Shown: positions 8,438 through 17,415 of the stretch, in pieces
Layout: each line of letters starts with the position of its first letter
Position numbering within the stretch: position 1 is the first letter of the stretch
DNA from: PVC group bacterium (ex Bugula neritina AB1)
GTDB taxonomy: Bacteria > GCA-001730085
Assembly: GCA_001730085.1 (NCBI GenBank)
Contig: MDLB01000074.1
Location: 1 to 17,724 of the forward strand
Length of the DNA stretch: 17,724 nucleotides
Direction of reading: 5' to 3'
Notes under the pieces: model-generated
Told to the model about the DNA's origin: nothing
Databases searched by the model: none
The model's input: only the letters and a program-made list of their open reading frames with translations
Program-made: the position numbers and the translations under genes

Positions 8438-10093
8438 ATGCGATTCATTTTATCTACTCTCTTATCCTTACTCTTTATCCCATCATTCAGCCAGAAGTCC
8501 GTGGCATTAGCTATAGAAACACCTTTTCGCCTCTGTAGAGATACAAAAGTTCTTTCTTCTAAAACATGTCCATCATTCAGCCTGAGCTCCATGGGGTTAC
8601 CTATAGAAAAAGGTTTAGGTAGCTGTAAAGCAAAACCAGATCTAACACCAGAGGATTTAGAAGATTTCAAAAAACTCCTTTCAACATCTTTCCAAAAAAG
8701 GATAGCTTTTATAGAGGATTTGATTCAAAATAAGCAATTTAATCAGAGATACTCGGAAAACCTTTATAGCGATTCAAACCCTGACTCTGATGAGGAAGTT
8801 AAAATACGTGAACTTTTTAGACAATTAGAAATTTTAACCCCTTTTTCCTTAGCTTATTTAGAAGAAAATCTCAACTATGTTAAACGTCTTTATTTGCACC
8901 CTCTATCACCTTCCTTCATTTTTACAGTTCAGTCTCATGATAATAAAAATGAGGCCTACATCAAAACTTCTAGTCGATCCTTTCGGCTTATCATGAACTT
9001 CTCAACAATCATATCTCTTCACCAAACCTTGATAAATCTAAAGAACGAGCTCGAATTCAATTTTTTTAATTCCCAATATCTAGTACTTTTCACAGATTTC
9101 AAGAATACCGTAAACTCTTACCTATTAGATAGGTCATCTATTTCCCTAGAAAATTTAACATATGCATTAGCCGAAAAACTAAAAAAAATGCATACATATA
9201 TACTTTCACTACAATCAACAATAGAAAACCTAGCAGCTAATGAAAATCTCGATCAGTTATCAGAAAGAAAAAACATTTTGAGTCAAATTAAAAGTAGTTA
9301 CGTACAAGCTGAAAAATCTTTGGACTCCCTTCTACTTAAACAAAAAGCTAGAAAGTCACCTTCACAAAAAAGATTCTTTAACTATGATCGTCGTTTAAAA
9401 ATTTTTGAAACCGGCGATCCTTTTCCATTTTTTTCCAAAAAAAATGGTCCTGTCTCTTTTACTGTAAATATAAAAGTGATGCGGTCTGGAGAAATTTGTG
9501 AAACCGAATCAATCTTTTATAGGGCAGAAGAAGCCTTCCCTTATAACAAAAAAAGCTTATATCTATTAAAAAAAGATAAAAAAGATACAGAGACTTCGAT
9601 ATCAGAAACAACTTTAAAATTGCTTTTACCGGAATTATTCTCAACTTTAATATTTCTTATCAATAACAAAATTGAATGCCCTGTATTAAATGAAAAAAAT
9701 CTACATATCGTAATGTATAATGATAATATTTTCTCTCTAAACGTTTCAGGAATAACCTATTTCCCTCCCTCTGAGAGATTTAAGAGAAAACAATCTCTTG
9801 CCTCAAAAATAAAACCTCTTTTGATATATTTACACACTAAAAAGTTTATAAGATCTCAAAACTGTATTAAATCTGCTGAACTTGATGAGCTGTTTTTCTC
9901 ACTAACTAAATCAATCAACTTTGATAAAAGTAAAAAAAGTGAAAAAGATGTTTTATCAGACCTTGAACAAAATGACCGCCTCTTCGCAAAATCTCTACAA
10001 TCAGACTGCGATCTAAATCCTTTCATAACTTGGAAAAATCTTCCCCATTTAGAAGGACAACGCTATTCTCTTGCCTTAAAAGAAAGCTGCTAA
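8438..10093 (+). CDS. Putative secreted helical protein, unknown function
   Basis: A 551-residue protein not recognised from any family. Residues 1-25 form a signal peptide (MRFILSTLLSLLFIPSF, then SVALA before IETP), so it is probably exported. There is no further membrane helix, unlike its neighbours. Residues about 68-310 are hydrophilic and mostly helical, with coiled-coil-like stretches (ALAEKLKKMHTYILSLQSTI, LSERKNILSQIKSSYVQAEK). Residues about 330-500 look globular and beta-containing. Around 392-440 the order of segments (LLLPELFSTLIFL, CPVLNEKNLHI, LNVSGIT) faintly resembles a protein-kinase C-lobe lacking the catalytic aspartate; this is a guess. A 90-base-offset repeat lies at the signal-peptide junction. 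AGGAG at 8421-8425 is 12 bases before ATG. It lies in tandem with the other large genes, apparently with its own promoter. Confidence 0.85.
   Translation: MRFILSTLLSLLFIPSFSQKSVALAIETPFRLCRDTKVLSSKTCPSFSLSSMGLPIEKGLGSCKAKPDLTPEDLEDFKKLLSTSFQKRIAFIEDLIQNKQFNQRYSENLYSDSNPDSDEEVKIRELFRQLEILTPFSLAYLEENLNYVKRLYLHPLSPSFIFTVQSHDNKNEAYIKTSSRSFRLIMNFSTIISLHQTLINLKNELEFNFFNSQYLVLFTDFKNTVNSYLLDRSSISLENLTYALAEKLKKMHTYILSLQSTIENLAANENLDQLSERKNILSQIKSSYVQAEKSLDSLLLKQKARKSPSQKRFFNYDRRLKIFETGDPFPFFSKKNGPVSFTVNIKVMRSGEICETESIFYRAEEAFPYNKKSLYLLKKDKKDTETSISETTLKLLLPELFSTLIFLINNKIECPVLNEKNLHIVMYNDNIFSLNVSGITYFPPSERFKRKQSLASKIKPLLIYLHTKKFIRSQNCIKSAELDELFFSLTKSINFDKSKKSEKDVLSDLEQNDRLFAKSLQSDCDLNPFITWKNLPHLEGQRYSLALKESC
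8480..8631 (+). repeat. Direct repeat at the signal-peptide junction (two units, 90-base offset)
   Basis: CCATCATTCAGCC begins units at 8480 and 8570. Each runs for about 60 bases with CTATAGAAA at equivalent positions. At protein level PSFSQKSVALAIE (residue 15) matches PSFSLSSMGLPIE (residue 45). The offset of 30 codons keeps the frame. It looks like a fairly recent internal duplication covering the end of the signal peptide and the first mature residues. Confidence 0.8.
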
Positions 10094-10326
10094 AGATATC
10101 AAACATTCATAAAACTTTCCCCAATTAAAAAAGATGAAAAGTCTATAACATTCTATATTTAAAATAGTTATGATAATTTATATATTAAATATATTTATTC
10201 AAAAAAAATAAAATATATTTTAATTATAATATTAAATATGATATTATATATATTAACAATAAATAATAATTAATTTAAACAGATTAATACAAAATATTAT
10301 ATTTATTTTTATAGTATTTTTTTACT

Positions 10327-10352
10327 TCTAAAAAATTTTATATCCTCAACAC
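10327..10352 (+). repeat. Conserved 26-base intergenic block, copy 2
   Basis: This block contains ATATCCTCAA and matches 21 of 26 positions of copy 1. Translated in the equivalent frame it gives a stop, then KILYPQHI and another stop, so any coding past has decayed. It lies directly before the start of the 1388-residue gene, after about 230 bases of almost pure A/T (10094-10326) in which I see nothing else. Confidence 0.45.
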
Positions 10353-10369
10353 ATCTAGGCTTTTATAAA

Positions 10370-13300
10370 ATGAAAAAAAATCTACTCTTTATTTCACTTG
10401 CTCATTTTTACTTGATTTATCTATTGAGTGACTTCTCTATAGCCCTAGCTCCTGAAACTTACTCAAAAAAAATAAAATCTTCTTCTATTTCATCGAACCC
10501 TATTGAAAAGAATATAGAAAAAAAAGAATTTTCACTTTCTTCAAACGAAAAAAGCTTTTTAATACAAAAGGTAATCTTTAAAAAGCTTCTATCTAAAAAG
10601 TCCTTTTTCCTTATCTCTTCAACTTTTTTTAATATATTTTTAATTATTTCTTTGTTGATCTTTTTTTCTATTAACCCTATACATCGGAATCTTTTTTACT
10701 CTTGTTTTTTTTCTTGCTTTTCAATAGGCATCATAGGAAACCTTTTTCTTATAATCCTCTTTATCAATAATAAGAATTCCCTAGTAAATAGTTTACAAAG
10801 AAAAGCCTTTACTCCTAAAATCATTTTTATATCCTTTTTCATTTCATCTATCATTTTAACTTTAGCGACTTTAATAGGCATTTTAAACCTCTTACTAGTA
10901 GGACCAAGTCACCTCAGGATCATTATTACTAGCCTTTTATGTGTAGCAACTATGATCGTTCTTTACCCTGTTATTTATTTAATATATCTAAAATATAAAG
11001 TAAAAACCAAATTAAGAAATCTTAATAAGAGTTTGGAAAATAGAGAAAGATTATTCTATAAGGAAAAGGATATGATCGACCCTTTCTTAGAAAACTCTCT
11101 ACTATCTTGGATTTTTTCAATAGATCAAATACTTGAAAATTTAAAAACATTTCCAGTGGCATTGATTCCCTCTAAACAACTAGATTCATTTTCTCGAAAG
11201 CTTCGCAACCATATCCTCCTTGAAAGAGATAATCTTCAAAAATCTTTTTCTTCTAAATCAAAAGAAGCTTCTATCAAAATGAAAGATATAGAAGAAACAT
11301 ACAAAAATATTCAAAAAAGTCTAAATCTCAAGGATGATCCCGAAAGTATCTTAAAAGAGTACTATTCTTTAGAAAAATCATGTACCTCTTTAAGAAAGAC
11401 CCTAGAAATATTAAAAGTTAATAATTTTCTTATAAAAAGTTTAACAAATACAAACACACCAAGCATCGAGACATTTTATCCAAAACCTACTGAAGAAGAA
11501 AAACAAAACCTCTCTCTAAACTCGGCACAAATCTCTCAAAACCTTTCAAACCTCTCAACAATGGAAAAAAATCTCGCCTCTGAATCAAAACTCTTAGGCG
11601 ACGAATTAACTAAACTAAAAGTGTTTTTTAAATCTTGCTATAAAAAAATCCCCAATATAAAAAAGACACACTCTAAAGAGAGTGATCAATTGGGAGAAAT
11701 TGACAAACTTATAACAGCGATAGCTACTGTTTTTAATACAATAAGTAATTCAAGAGTGAATTTTTCTAAGACAGATTTCGAATTTAAAAGAAAAAATCAA
11801 TTTTTCTTAATAGAAATCTCCCACAGACTCAACCATGAAATCACAGCATTAGAAAAATCTGCTAAAGAACATTTATCAATCTTAGAACAGCATGTTAACG
11901 ATGATCTTGTAAAAATTTCTTCTTTAGATTACTCAGACCAAAAAACCTATATAGGTTTAAAAGAAAAACTTCCTGATCAATCGCTAAACAAAATAAACCT
12001 TGAAAGAGTAAAAAATATAGAAAAATCTATAAGTTATATAAAAAGCCAAAAAGAGACCTATGCAAAACTCATCACCAATCCGCTAAACTTACAAACAAGT
12101 GACACTCGTATTCCAGAAAGAATCACAGTCTTAGAAAAAAAAATAAAAGATATCGATACGCAGTCAAAAAACTTTCTCGAAACAGCAGCAGTTCTTGACT
12201 CTATATTATCTTCTTTCAAAGCCTTGGAAGAAAACATTACCCATCTATCTCAAGCAAGTAGAGCAACCATCGAAAATTTATCTTTCGACAAAAGAAATCT
12301 TACAGCAATCAACTCTATTTTTAATAATTTAAAAGAATTAGAAAAAAAGGTTTCACACCTTAATGATTCATATAAAAAAGAGCTAGAAAATAAGAAATAT
12401 CTAATATTAGAAAATCTGAACAATGAAATGAAGAAAGATCTAGAGTTTTTTCAAAAAAAATATGAAACATTATCAAAAAGCATCCTAGAAGCGGATTCAC
12501 AGTTTTTACATTCACAAGAAAAAACACAGTTCAAATCTATTTTTACTCCGCAGAGTAGTGACATTTACTCCAACCTTCGACATATTGAAACTTTGAAAAA
12601 AAACAAAGTCAGGCTTTCAACCGTGAGTTCAGCTTATAAGACACATTCAACATATGTATCTGATCTAAAGTCTCTTTGCAAAGGCATTATAACCATCGAT
12701 CATGACGATTTAAAATTCGATGAACTCTTTCTACATTTAGAATCACAGCTTAATAACTTAAAAAGCATTACACCATTTATATCACAAACAGAAGAAATGA
12801 TAAATCATATATCCTACCTCTCTTCCACAGATCTCCAAAAGGACCTTTCTTTTGCTCTTGAATCTCCTAGTGATGATGATTTTTTTCTATCTTCATCTAA
12901 ACATTACGAAAAAACTCTCTCTAATGTTACCAAATACACCAAAGATATGCTTGAAAATATAATAAAAAACTTAAAAAGCGAAACCTTTCTAAAAGTGAGG
13001 AAACCGACTCTCTCAGATAAAAATTTTATGTTAAAAAAACCTCTTGAGAATCAAAATTTTGATAAGCTCGTAATATATACTCTAAAAAAATTTGATCAAT
13101 CTTTGAAAGAAAATTTTAAAAATTTTCAACAACAATACAAGAAAAGTCTTCGAAATCTTCTTTCCGATATAAATATAGATAAAGCTATTGATGAAACCTC
13201 CAAAAGCTTCTCAGAAAAATCGCCCCCTATCTCTGAACAAGAACATCAAATAGATAGTAAAAAGGAAACAAGTTCTTCAGAAACATCAAAATTTAATATT

Positions 13301-14536
13301 CTTAAGAAAAGTTTTTTACAAAAAATCCAAAAACTTCAAGACTCTATACAAAAAGAATCCCAAGATACATCACAACAAGACTTCCCGGCAATATCTTTTA
13401 CCCCTGAAAATAAAAAAATATTTATAAAAATTGTCAAGCTATATAAGGCAGAAAGAATTTTCTTGGATTCAATAGAAAAATATAAAGATACCATTGTCCC
13501 TACTATCCAAAACCTCAATAATGCTCTAAACGAAATCTTGCCCCAAAGACAAGATCTAGATAGCTTGATTAGTTTTGATGTTCTTGAAGCAAAGTGGGCC
13601 AATATCAAGGAACAAGAATCGAAAACCGTAGAATGTTTTGTTAAAAGCTTTTTATCTCCATATGAAAAAAAACTTCCCGTAAGAAATCTATCTGGATCCG
13701 TAACACATTTTCCAATGACGTCTTTTTCTGAACTTGAAGATTTTTTCACAGTTACTCAAGTCATGTCACTTTCTAATCCTAACATCTCTCCAACCTTAAA
13801 CGTGGAATATAGAGATCGATCACTTGTATACTACGAAAAACGTTTCTCACAATCTCTCACAAAAGCTCTAGTTGATATCTATAAGGAGGGAAGTCTTAAC
13901 AAAACACCCGAGGAAGAAATATCTATCTCGGCTCAAAACAAAATAAAAAGAATAATCTATACATCTTTTAACTTTTTGAATTCTTTAAAGAAAACTCATA
14001 TTTATTTTAAAGACTTAACAATAGACAACTTCGACTGGGACGAGGTTCAAAAAAAACCCGTTCTTATAATAAAAAGCTTATCGGGCTTAAGCAGTAATTA
14101 TGATAAGCCTCTTATAAAAAAATTTCACCATTTCATGGAAAGTTTCCATAAATCTTTCATTGAGCATTTTGGAGATCTCAAAATAGAAAAAGTATTCAAA
14201 TCTTATAACGATTTCTATGAAAGTGTGAAAACAAGAAGTGAGTCTACTCTAGAAGAATTTTCTGAAGACTTGTATCTGTCTGATACATTGGATTCCCAAA
14301 CTTACGACTCAACCGGAGCCTTTTTGGAGAACCGTTTTGAAAATTTGCACCTAGATTGCACAAAAGACCCACATATTTACAAAAGTGATTCAAATTTTAG
14401 AGAACGACGTGATCAAGAATTTTTTCAATCAACAAGTAGAAGTCTTTTCTTTCAAATATCTAAACCCACTGCTTTTACTTATTCAGAAGTCAACTCTAAA
14501 AATGACCTAAACGAAACGTTGGAAAGATCATCTTAA
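10370..14536 (+). CDS. Giant four-helix membrane protein with long coiled coils
   Basis: A 1388-residue protein of unknown function. Residues 1-27 look like a signal peptide (LLSDFSIALA before PETY). Four hydrophobic helices follow as two hairpins (about 79-102, 108-133, 150-177, 182-208), with IGIIGNLFLIILFI and KIIFISFFISSIIL conserved in the gene at 14835. Residues about 212-1150 are lysine-, glutamate- and serine-rich and strongly helical, with many coiled-coil-like stretches. Near 1200-1240 FLNSLKKTHIYFKDLTIDNF, then IIKSLSGLS, resembles a kinase catalytic loop (D1215, N1220) with a degenerate DFG; tentative. The hairpin pairs recall chlamydial inclusion-membrane proteins, but those usually lack such a signal peptide. 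The ribosome site is weak (TAGG about 10 bases upstream of ATG). The end may be frameshifted (see 14506-14670). Confidence 0.88.
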   Translation: MKKNLLFISLAHFYLIYLLSDFSIALAPETYSKKIKSSSISSNPIEKNIEKKEFSLSSNEKSFLIQKVIFKKLLSKKSFFLISSTFFNIFLIISLLIFFSINPIHRNLFYSCFFSCFSIGIIGNLFLIILFINNKNSLVNSLQRKAFTPKIIFISFFISSIILTLATLIGILNLLLVGPSHLRIIITSLLCVATMIVLYPVIYLIYLKYKVKTKLRNLNKSLENRERLFYKEKDMIDPFLENSLLSWIFSIDQILENLKTFPVALIPSKQLDSFSRKLRNHILLERDNLQKSFSSKSKEASIKMKDIEETYKNIQKSLNLKDDPESILKEYYSLEKSCTSLRKTLEILKVNNFLIKSLTNTNTPSIETFYPKPTEEEKQNLSLNSAQISQNLSNLSTMEKNLASESKLLGDELTKLKVFFKSCYKKIPNIKKTHSKESDQLGEIDKLITAIATVFNTISNSRVNFSKTDFEFKRKNQFFLIEISHRLNHEITALEKSAKEHLSILEQHVNDDLVKISSLDYSDQKTYIGLKEKLPDQSLNKINLERVKNIEKSISYIKSQKETYAKLITNPLNLQTSDTRIPERITVLEKKIKDIDTQSKNFLETAAVLDSILSSFKALEENITHLSQASRATIENLSFDKRNLTAINSIFNNLKELEKKVSHLNDSYKKELENKKYLILENLNNEMKKDLEFFQKKYETLSKSILEADSQFLHSQEKTQFKSIFTPQSSDIYSNLRHIETLKKNKVRLSTVSSAYKTHSTYVSDLKSLCKGIITIDHDDLKFDELFLHLESQLNNLKSITPFISQTEEMINHISYLSSTDLQKDLSFALESPSDDDFFLSSSKHYEKTLSNVTKYTKDMLENIIKNLKSETFLKVRKPTLSDKNFMLKKPLENQNFDKLVIYTLKKFDQSLKENFKNFQQQYKKSLRNLLSDINIDKAIDETSKSFSEKSPPISEQEHQIDSKKETSSSETSKFNILKKSFLQKIQKLQDSIQKESQDTSQQDFPAISFTPENKKIFIKIVKLYKAERIFLDSIEKYKDTIVPTIQNLNNALNEILPQRQDLDSLISFDVLEAKWANIKEQESKTVECFVKSFLSPYEKKLPVRNLSGSVTHFPMTSFSELEDFFTVTQVMSLSNPNISPTLNVEYRDRSLVYYEKRFSQSLTKALVDIYKEGSLNKTPEEEISISAQNKIKRIIYTSFNFLNSLKKTHIYFKDLTIDNFDWDEVQKKPVLIIKSLSGLSSNYDKPLIKKFHHFMESFHKSFIEHFGDLKIEKVFKSYNDFYESVKTRSESTLEEFSEDLYLSDTLDSQTYDSTGAFLENRFENLHLDCTKDPHIYKSDSNFRERRDQEFFQSTSRSLFFQISKPTAFTYSEVNSKNDLNETLERSS

Positions 14537-14670
14537 AGAAGTTACTTAGATATCATAGAAATAACTTAAAAATAAACATCTCGGGATTCTTGAAAAATAG
14601 CCTCATCGTCTTCATTGAAAGAAATTTTACAACAGTTTGTTATTTCGGAAAAAACTCACATCCTAAATAG
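14506..14670 (+). other. Alternative-frame extension after the 1388-residue gene
   Basis: Overlapping the last ten codons of that gene, another frame is open for 54 codons. It includes LKKLLRYHRNNLKINISGFL and FIERNFTTVCYFGKNSHPK, and ends at TAG 14668. So long an open stretch is unusual in DNA this rich in A/T. It ends like the decayed tail at 8179 (KNS-P). Most likely a frameshift near 14506-14536 moved the stop codon and the ancestral protein was about 45 residues longer. Confidence 0.4.
14645..14670 (+). repeat. Conserved 26-base intergenic block, copy 3
   Basis: This block contains ACATCCTAAATAG and differs from copy 1 at four positions. In frame it encodes GKNSHPK and a stop. Between it and the next gene the sequence to about 14820 is almost entirely A/T, without another recognisable element. 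Confidence 0.45.
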
Positions 14671-14834
14671 TTTTTATTATAAAAAAAATATTTATTCAAT
14701 ATATTTAAATTTATTTATATTTTTAAATAAAATATAAATTGTTTATTTATAATTTATATTTACTTTTAATTAAATATCTGTTAAAATTTATAGATAAAAT
14801 TTTATTTATTAAATATAAAATTTGGAGAAACATC

Positions 14835-17291
14835 ATGATTAAGCATCTTTACTATAGATTTTTCTTTCACTTTTTCTTAATACTCTCTTTGCAAGATATT
14901 TCTGTAAGTCTTTCTCCCTCAACACCCTTCGAGGAATCTTCATCGAGCGTTCTTATCTATGATAATAACGCTACTGAAGTTCAAGTTAATAGAAATATAT
15001 CCACAGTAAACGTGATAAACAAAACGAATAATATTTCCTTACAAAAAATATTTTCTGTTACTATACTTTGCACGTTTTTCATTATTTTTTCTGCTTTGTT
15101 CGCTTTAAAACTAATTCCCATCAACCAAGTTTTAACCGTCAATATTTTATCCATATCTTTTCTTACTGTAGGTTTTATAGGAAATATATCTATGGTAATC
15201 ATTTTATTAATCAAACAAAATAAGTTTTTTACAAAAGAAAGCTATGGTTCCAAAACCTCAGCTCTTTCAGATATAAAAATCATTTTTGTCATTTTTCTCT
15301 TCAATATCGTATTGTTCTTTGCCGGACTAGGACTTTCTGTGGCCAGCTTATATATACTTACAAACCCTATTTTGTCTAAAATCTTTATAGCAACATGTGT
15401 TCTTAATATTTTAATCCTATCAGTACCTCTGGGTTGGACTCTTTTTAAACGGGTACAAAAAAATAATCTCTCTGATTCAAATAATGCAAATACAAAATCT
15501 TCTATCACTGATTCAACAGTCGAAGCTACGGAGTCACCGCTTTTCGGTTCCGAAAAAGATCTCGCAGCTGCCAAAGAAAAAGAAGCTAAAGAAGCTGCTG
15601 ATAAACGTTACAAAGCTTTAAAAGATGCCATAGATCATTTCACTGGCAAGTATGAAGTATTTCGAAGATTGGAAAACCCTTTCTTTCCTAACATACTACC
15701 TAGCGCCGTGCCAGAAATAGAGAATCTATGCTTAGAAATAGAGGAAAAAATATCTAATCTCACCCAAAAAGAATCTTCTACTTATTTACCAATAATAATC
15801 GATGCAGAAACAGATATAAATTCATTTAGACACTGTAAAGAATCCATAAAGGAAGTATCTGAAAAGCTTAGGAGGGTTTTAGATGAACAAAAGAAGATAT
15901 CCGAATCTTTTCTCACAAACGAGTTAAAAATAGAAGCATTCGATGCAATCAAACCTCTATTGCACTCTCTAAATTCAATGATAGAAAAAGCTTTCCTCCC
16001 TGGTTATCCATTTTTAAGGGGTCTTTTCGATCATCAAGTTCAAGAAATACTAAACCTCTTCAAAAATCAACTTAATAGTCTGAGCGTATCAAAAGACAAA
16101 AATTCCTCTAGCGCTAAATATATAAGCCTGATTTTAGTTGATATGAAAGATAGTCTTATAAAAAAACTAGAAAAATATTTAAAAGACACAAGCGGATCTA
16201 CAAAAACCATATTAGAAAGTGTTCCTCTAGACTCTCTTCTTGTAACCTATCAAAATATTTTAAAAGAAGTCAAGAAGACCTACGAAAAGAAACCATTATT
16301 AGAAACGGACAAATGGATGCTATTAACATCAATCATAGATATTTTAAAAGAGGCTTCATCGAAACAAGATCAAAAATACGACCCTTTTATACATCATTTT
16401 TTCCAAGAAAATATTATTAACACTGAAACCTCTAATTTATATATAAAAAATTTAGAAATAGAATATAAAAGAAATAATACTATAAAAACCTATCATGCTA
16501 ATTCAAAGAACATCCCTATTCTAAAAAGAATCGAGCGGAGAGAAGGTTCGTTGGAAAATATACTAAGCAACCTAGAAATATTAAACATAGACGCTTTAAA
16601 AGATTCTGACTATTTGAAAAGTAAAGCCATTAGATCTTTAAAAGTCTTCCTAACACCAAGCAGCGATAATGATTTACAAGAAGTCTATTCAATATTATCG
16701 GAAACAAAAGATCTATTTGAAACACTAAATGCTTACCTTTCTATCCAATCTTTTTCAAGCGATACAGAAGATCCAATTCAAAATCTTTTAGAAAGTTACT
16801 CTACGTTCGACCGATTAGAGGAATCTTTATTAAAAAAAATAACTCCTGCAGCAGAAAAGCTAAGCCTAGATAATACTAAAAGCAAGCTCTCAATCAGAAT
16901 CATCTCTACCCTAGTAGAGTTAGGCGATTTTCCTTGTCCAGATTTGAAAAAAATTTTCGACTCTCTTTTCTTTAGTGAGACCAGTGAGACCGAGGATAAA
17001 AATAACAAAAAAATTATTCAAAACTGCTTTGATTTATACAAACTCAATACTTATTATCAATCTATAGAAGATAAGTTACCAAAGGACCTTGTCGAACTGA
17101 TCGCGACTTTCGATTCAGAAAAGTGGGAAGAAGTCAAAACATTAGAGAGTGATATTGTTGTAAAATACAAAAAAGCAATAGACTCTCTAGACCTTTTTGA
17201 AAACTTTCAAAAAGATTCAGAAGTCGACGAGGATTTTCACTCATTTGAACATCTTTTTAAATACACAAAAAAACTATCTCTATCTAGTTAA
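14835..17291 (+). CDS. Four-helix membrane protein with coiled coils, paralogue of 10370
   Basis: The start is taken at ATG 14835, because GGAG (14824-14827) lies seven bases upstream and a signal peptide begins there (FFHFFLILSLQDISVSLSPS). The in-frame ATG at 14739 would add 32 residues from AT-rich leader sequence. The product is 818 residues. Four hydrophobic helices (about 71-94, 101-126, 147-174, 180-203) align with those at 10370: VGFIGNISMVIILLI versus IGIIGNLFLIILFI, and KIIFVIFLFNIVLF versus KIIFISFFISSIIL. An alanine/lysine/glutamate-rich helix (LAAAKEKEAKEAADKRYKAL) begins the cytoplasmic or lumenal part at about 223, followed by mostly helical hydrophilic sequence to the end. No enzymatic motif is seen. 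It is the last gene before the right-hand IS copy and seems complete. Confidence 0.88.
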   Translation: MIKHLYYRFFFHFFLILSLQDISVSLSPSTPFEESSSSVLIYDNNATEVQVNRNISTVNVINKTNNISLQKIFSVTILCTFFIIFSALFALKLIPINQVLTVNILSISFLTVGFIGNISMVIILLIKQNKFFTKESYGSKTSALSDIKIIFVIFLFNIVLFFAGLGLSVASLYILTNPILSKIFIATCVLNILILSVPLGWTLFKRVQKNNLSDSNNANTKSSITDSTVEATESPLFGSEKDLAAAKEKEAKEAADKRYKALKDAIDHFTGKYEVFRRLENPFFPNILPSAVPEIENLCLEIEEKISNLTQKESSTYLPIIIDAETDINSFRHCKESIKEVSEKLRRVLDEQKKISESFLTNELKIEAFDAIKPLLHSLNSMIEKAFLPGYPFLRGLFDHQVQEILNLFKNQLNSLSVSKDKNSSSAKYISLILVDMKDSLIKKLEKYLKDTSGSTKTILESVPLDSLLVTYQNILKEVKKTYEKKPLLETDKWMLLTSIIDILKEASSKQDQKYDPFIHHFFQENIINTETSNLYIKNLEIEYKRNNTIKTYHANSKNIPILKRIERREGSLENILSNLEILNIDALKDSDYLKSKAIRSLKVFLTPSSDNDLQEVYSILSETKDLFETLNAYLSIQSFSSDTEDPIQNLLESYSTFDRLEESLLKKITPAAEKLSLDNTKSKLSIRIISTLVELGDFPCPDLKKIFDSLFFSETSETEDKNNKKIIQNCFDLYKLNTYYQSIEDKLPKDLVELIATFDSEKWEEVKTLESDIVVKYKKAIDSLDLFENFQKDSEVDEDFHSFEHLFKYTKKLSLSS

Positions 17292-17415
17292 AAATTTAAG
17301 CTTTCATAGCGCTTGCATATTAAAAAAAATCAAGTAACCTATAAATCATGATGAGACTTTCCTTATATAAAAATATTCATTTATTTTCTAATCACTTTAA
17401 AGGCACACATATGTA

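Noticed and set aside
14739-14834. In-frame upstream ATG extending the 818-residue protein by 32 residues
   Set aside because: The extension is translated AT-rich leader without a ribosome site; the later ATG has GGAG and starts a clear signal peptide.
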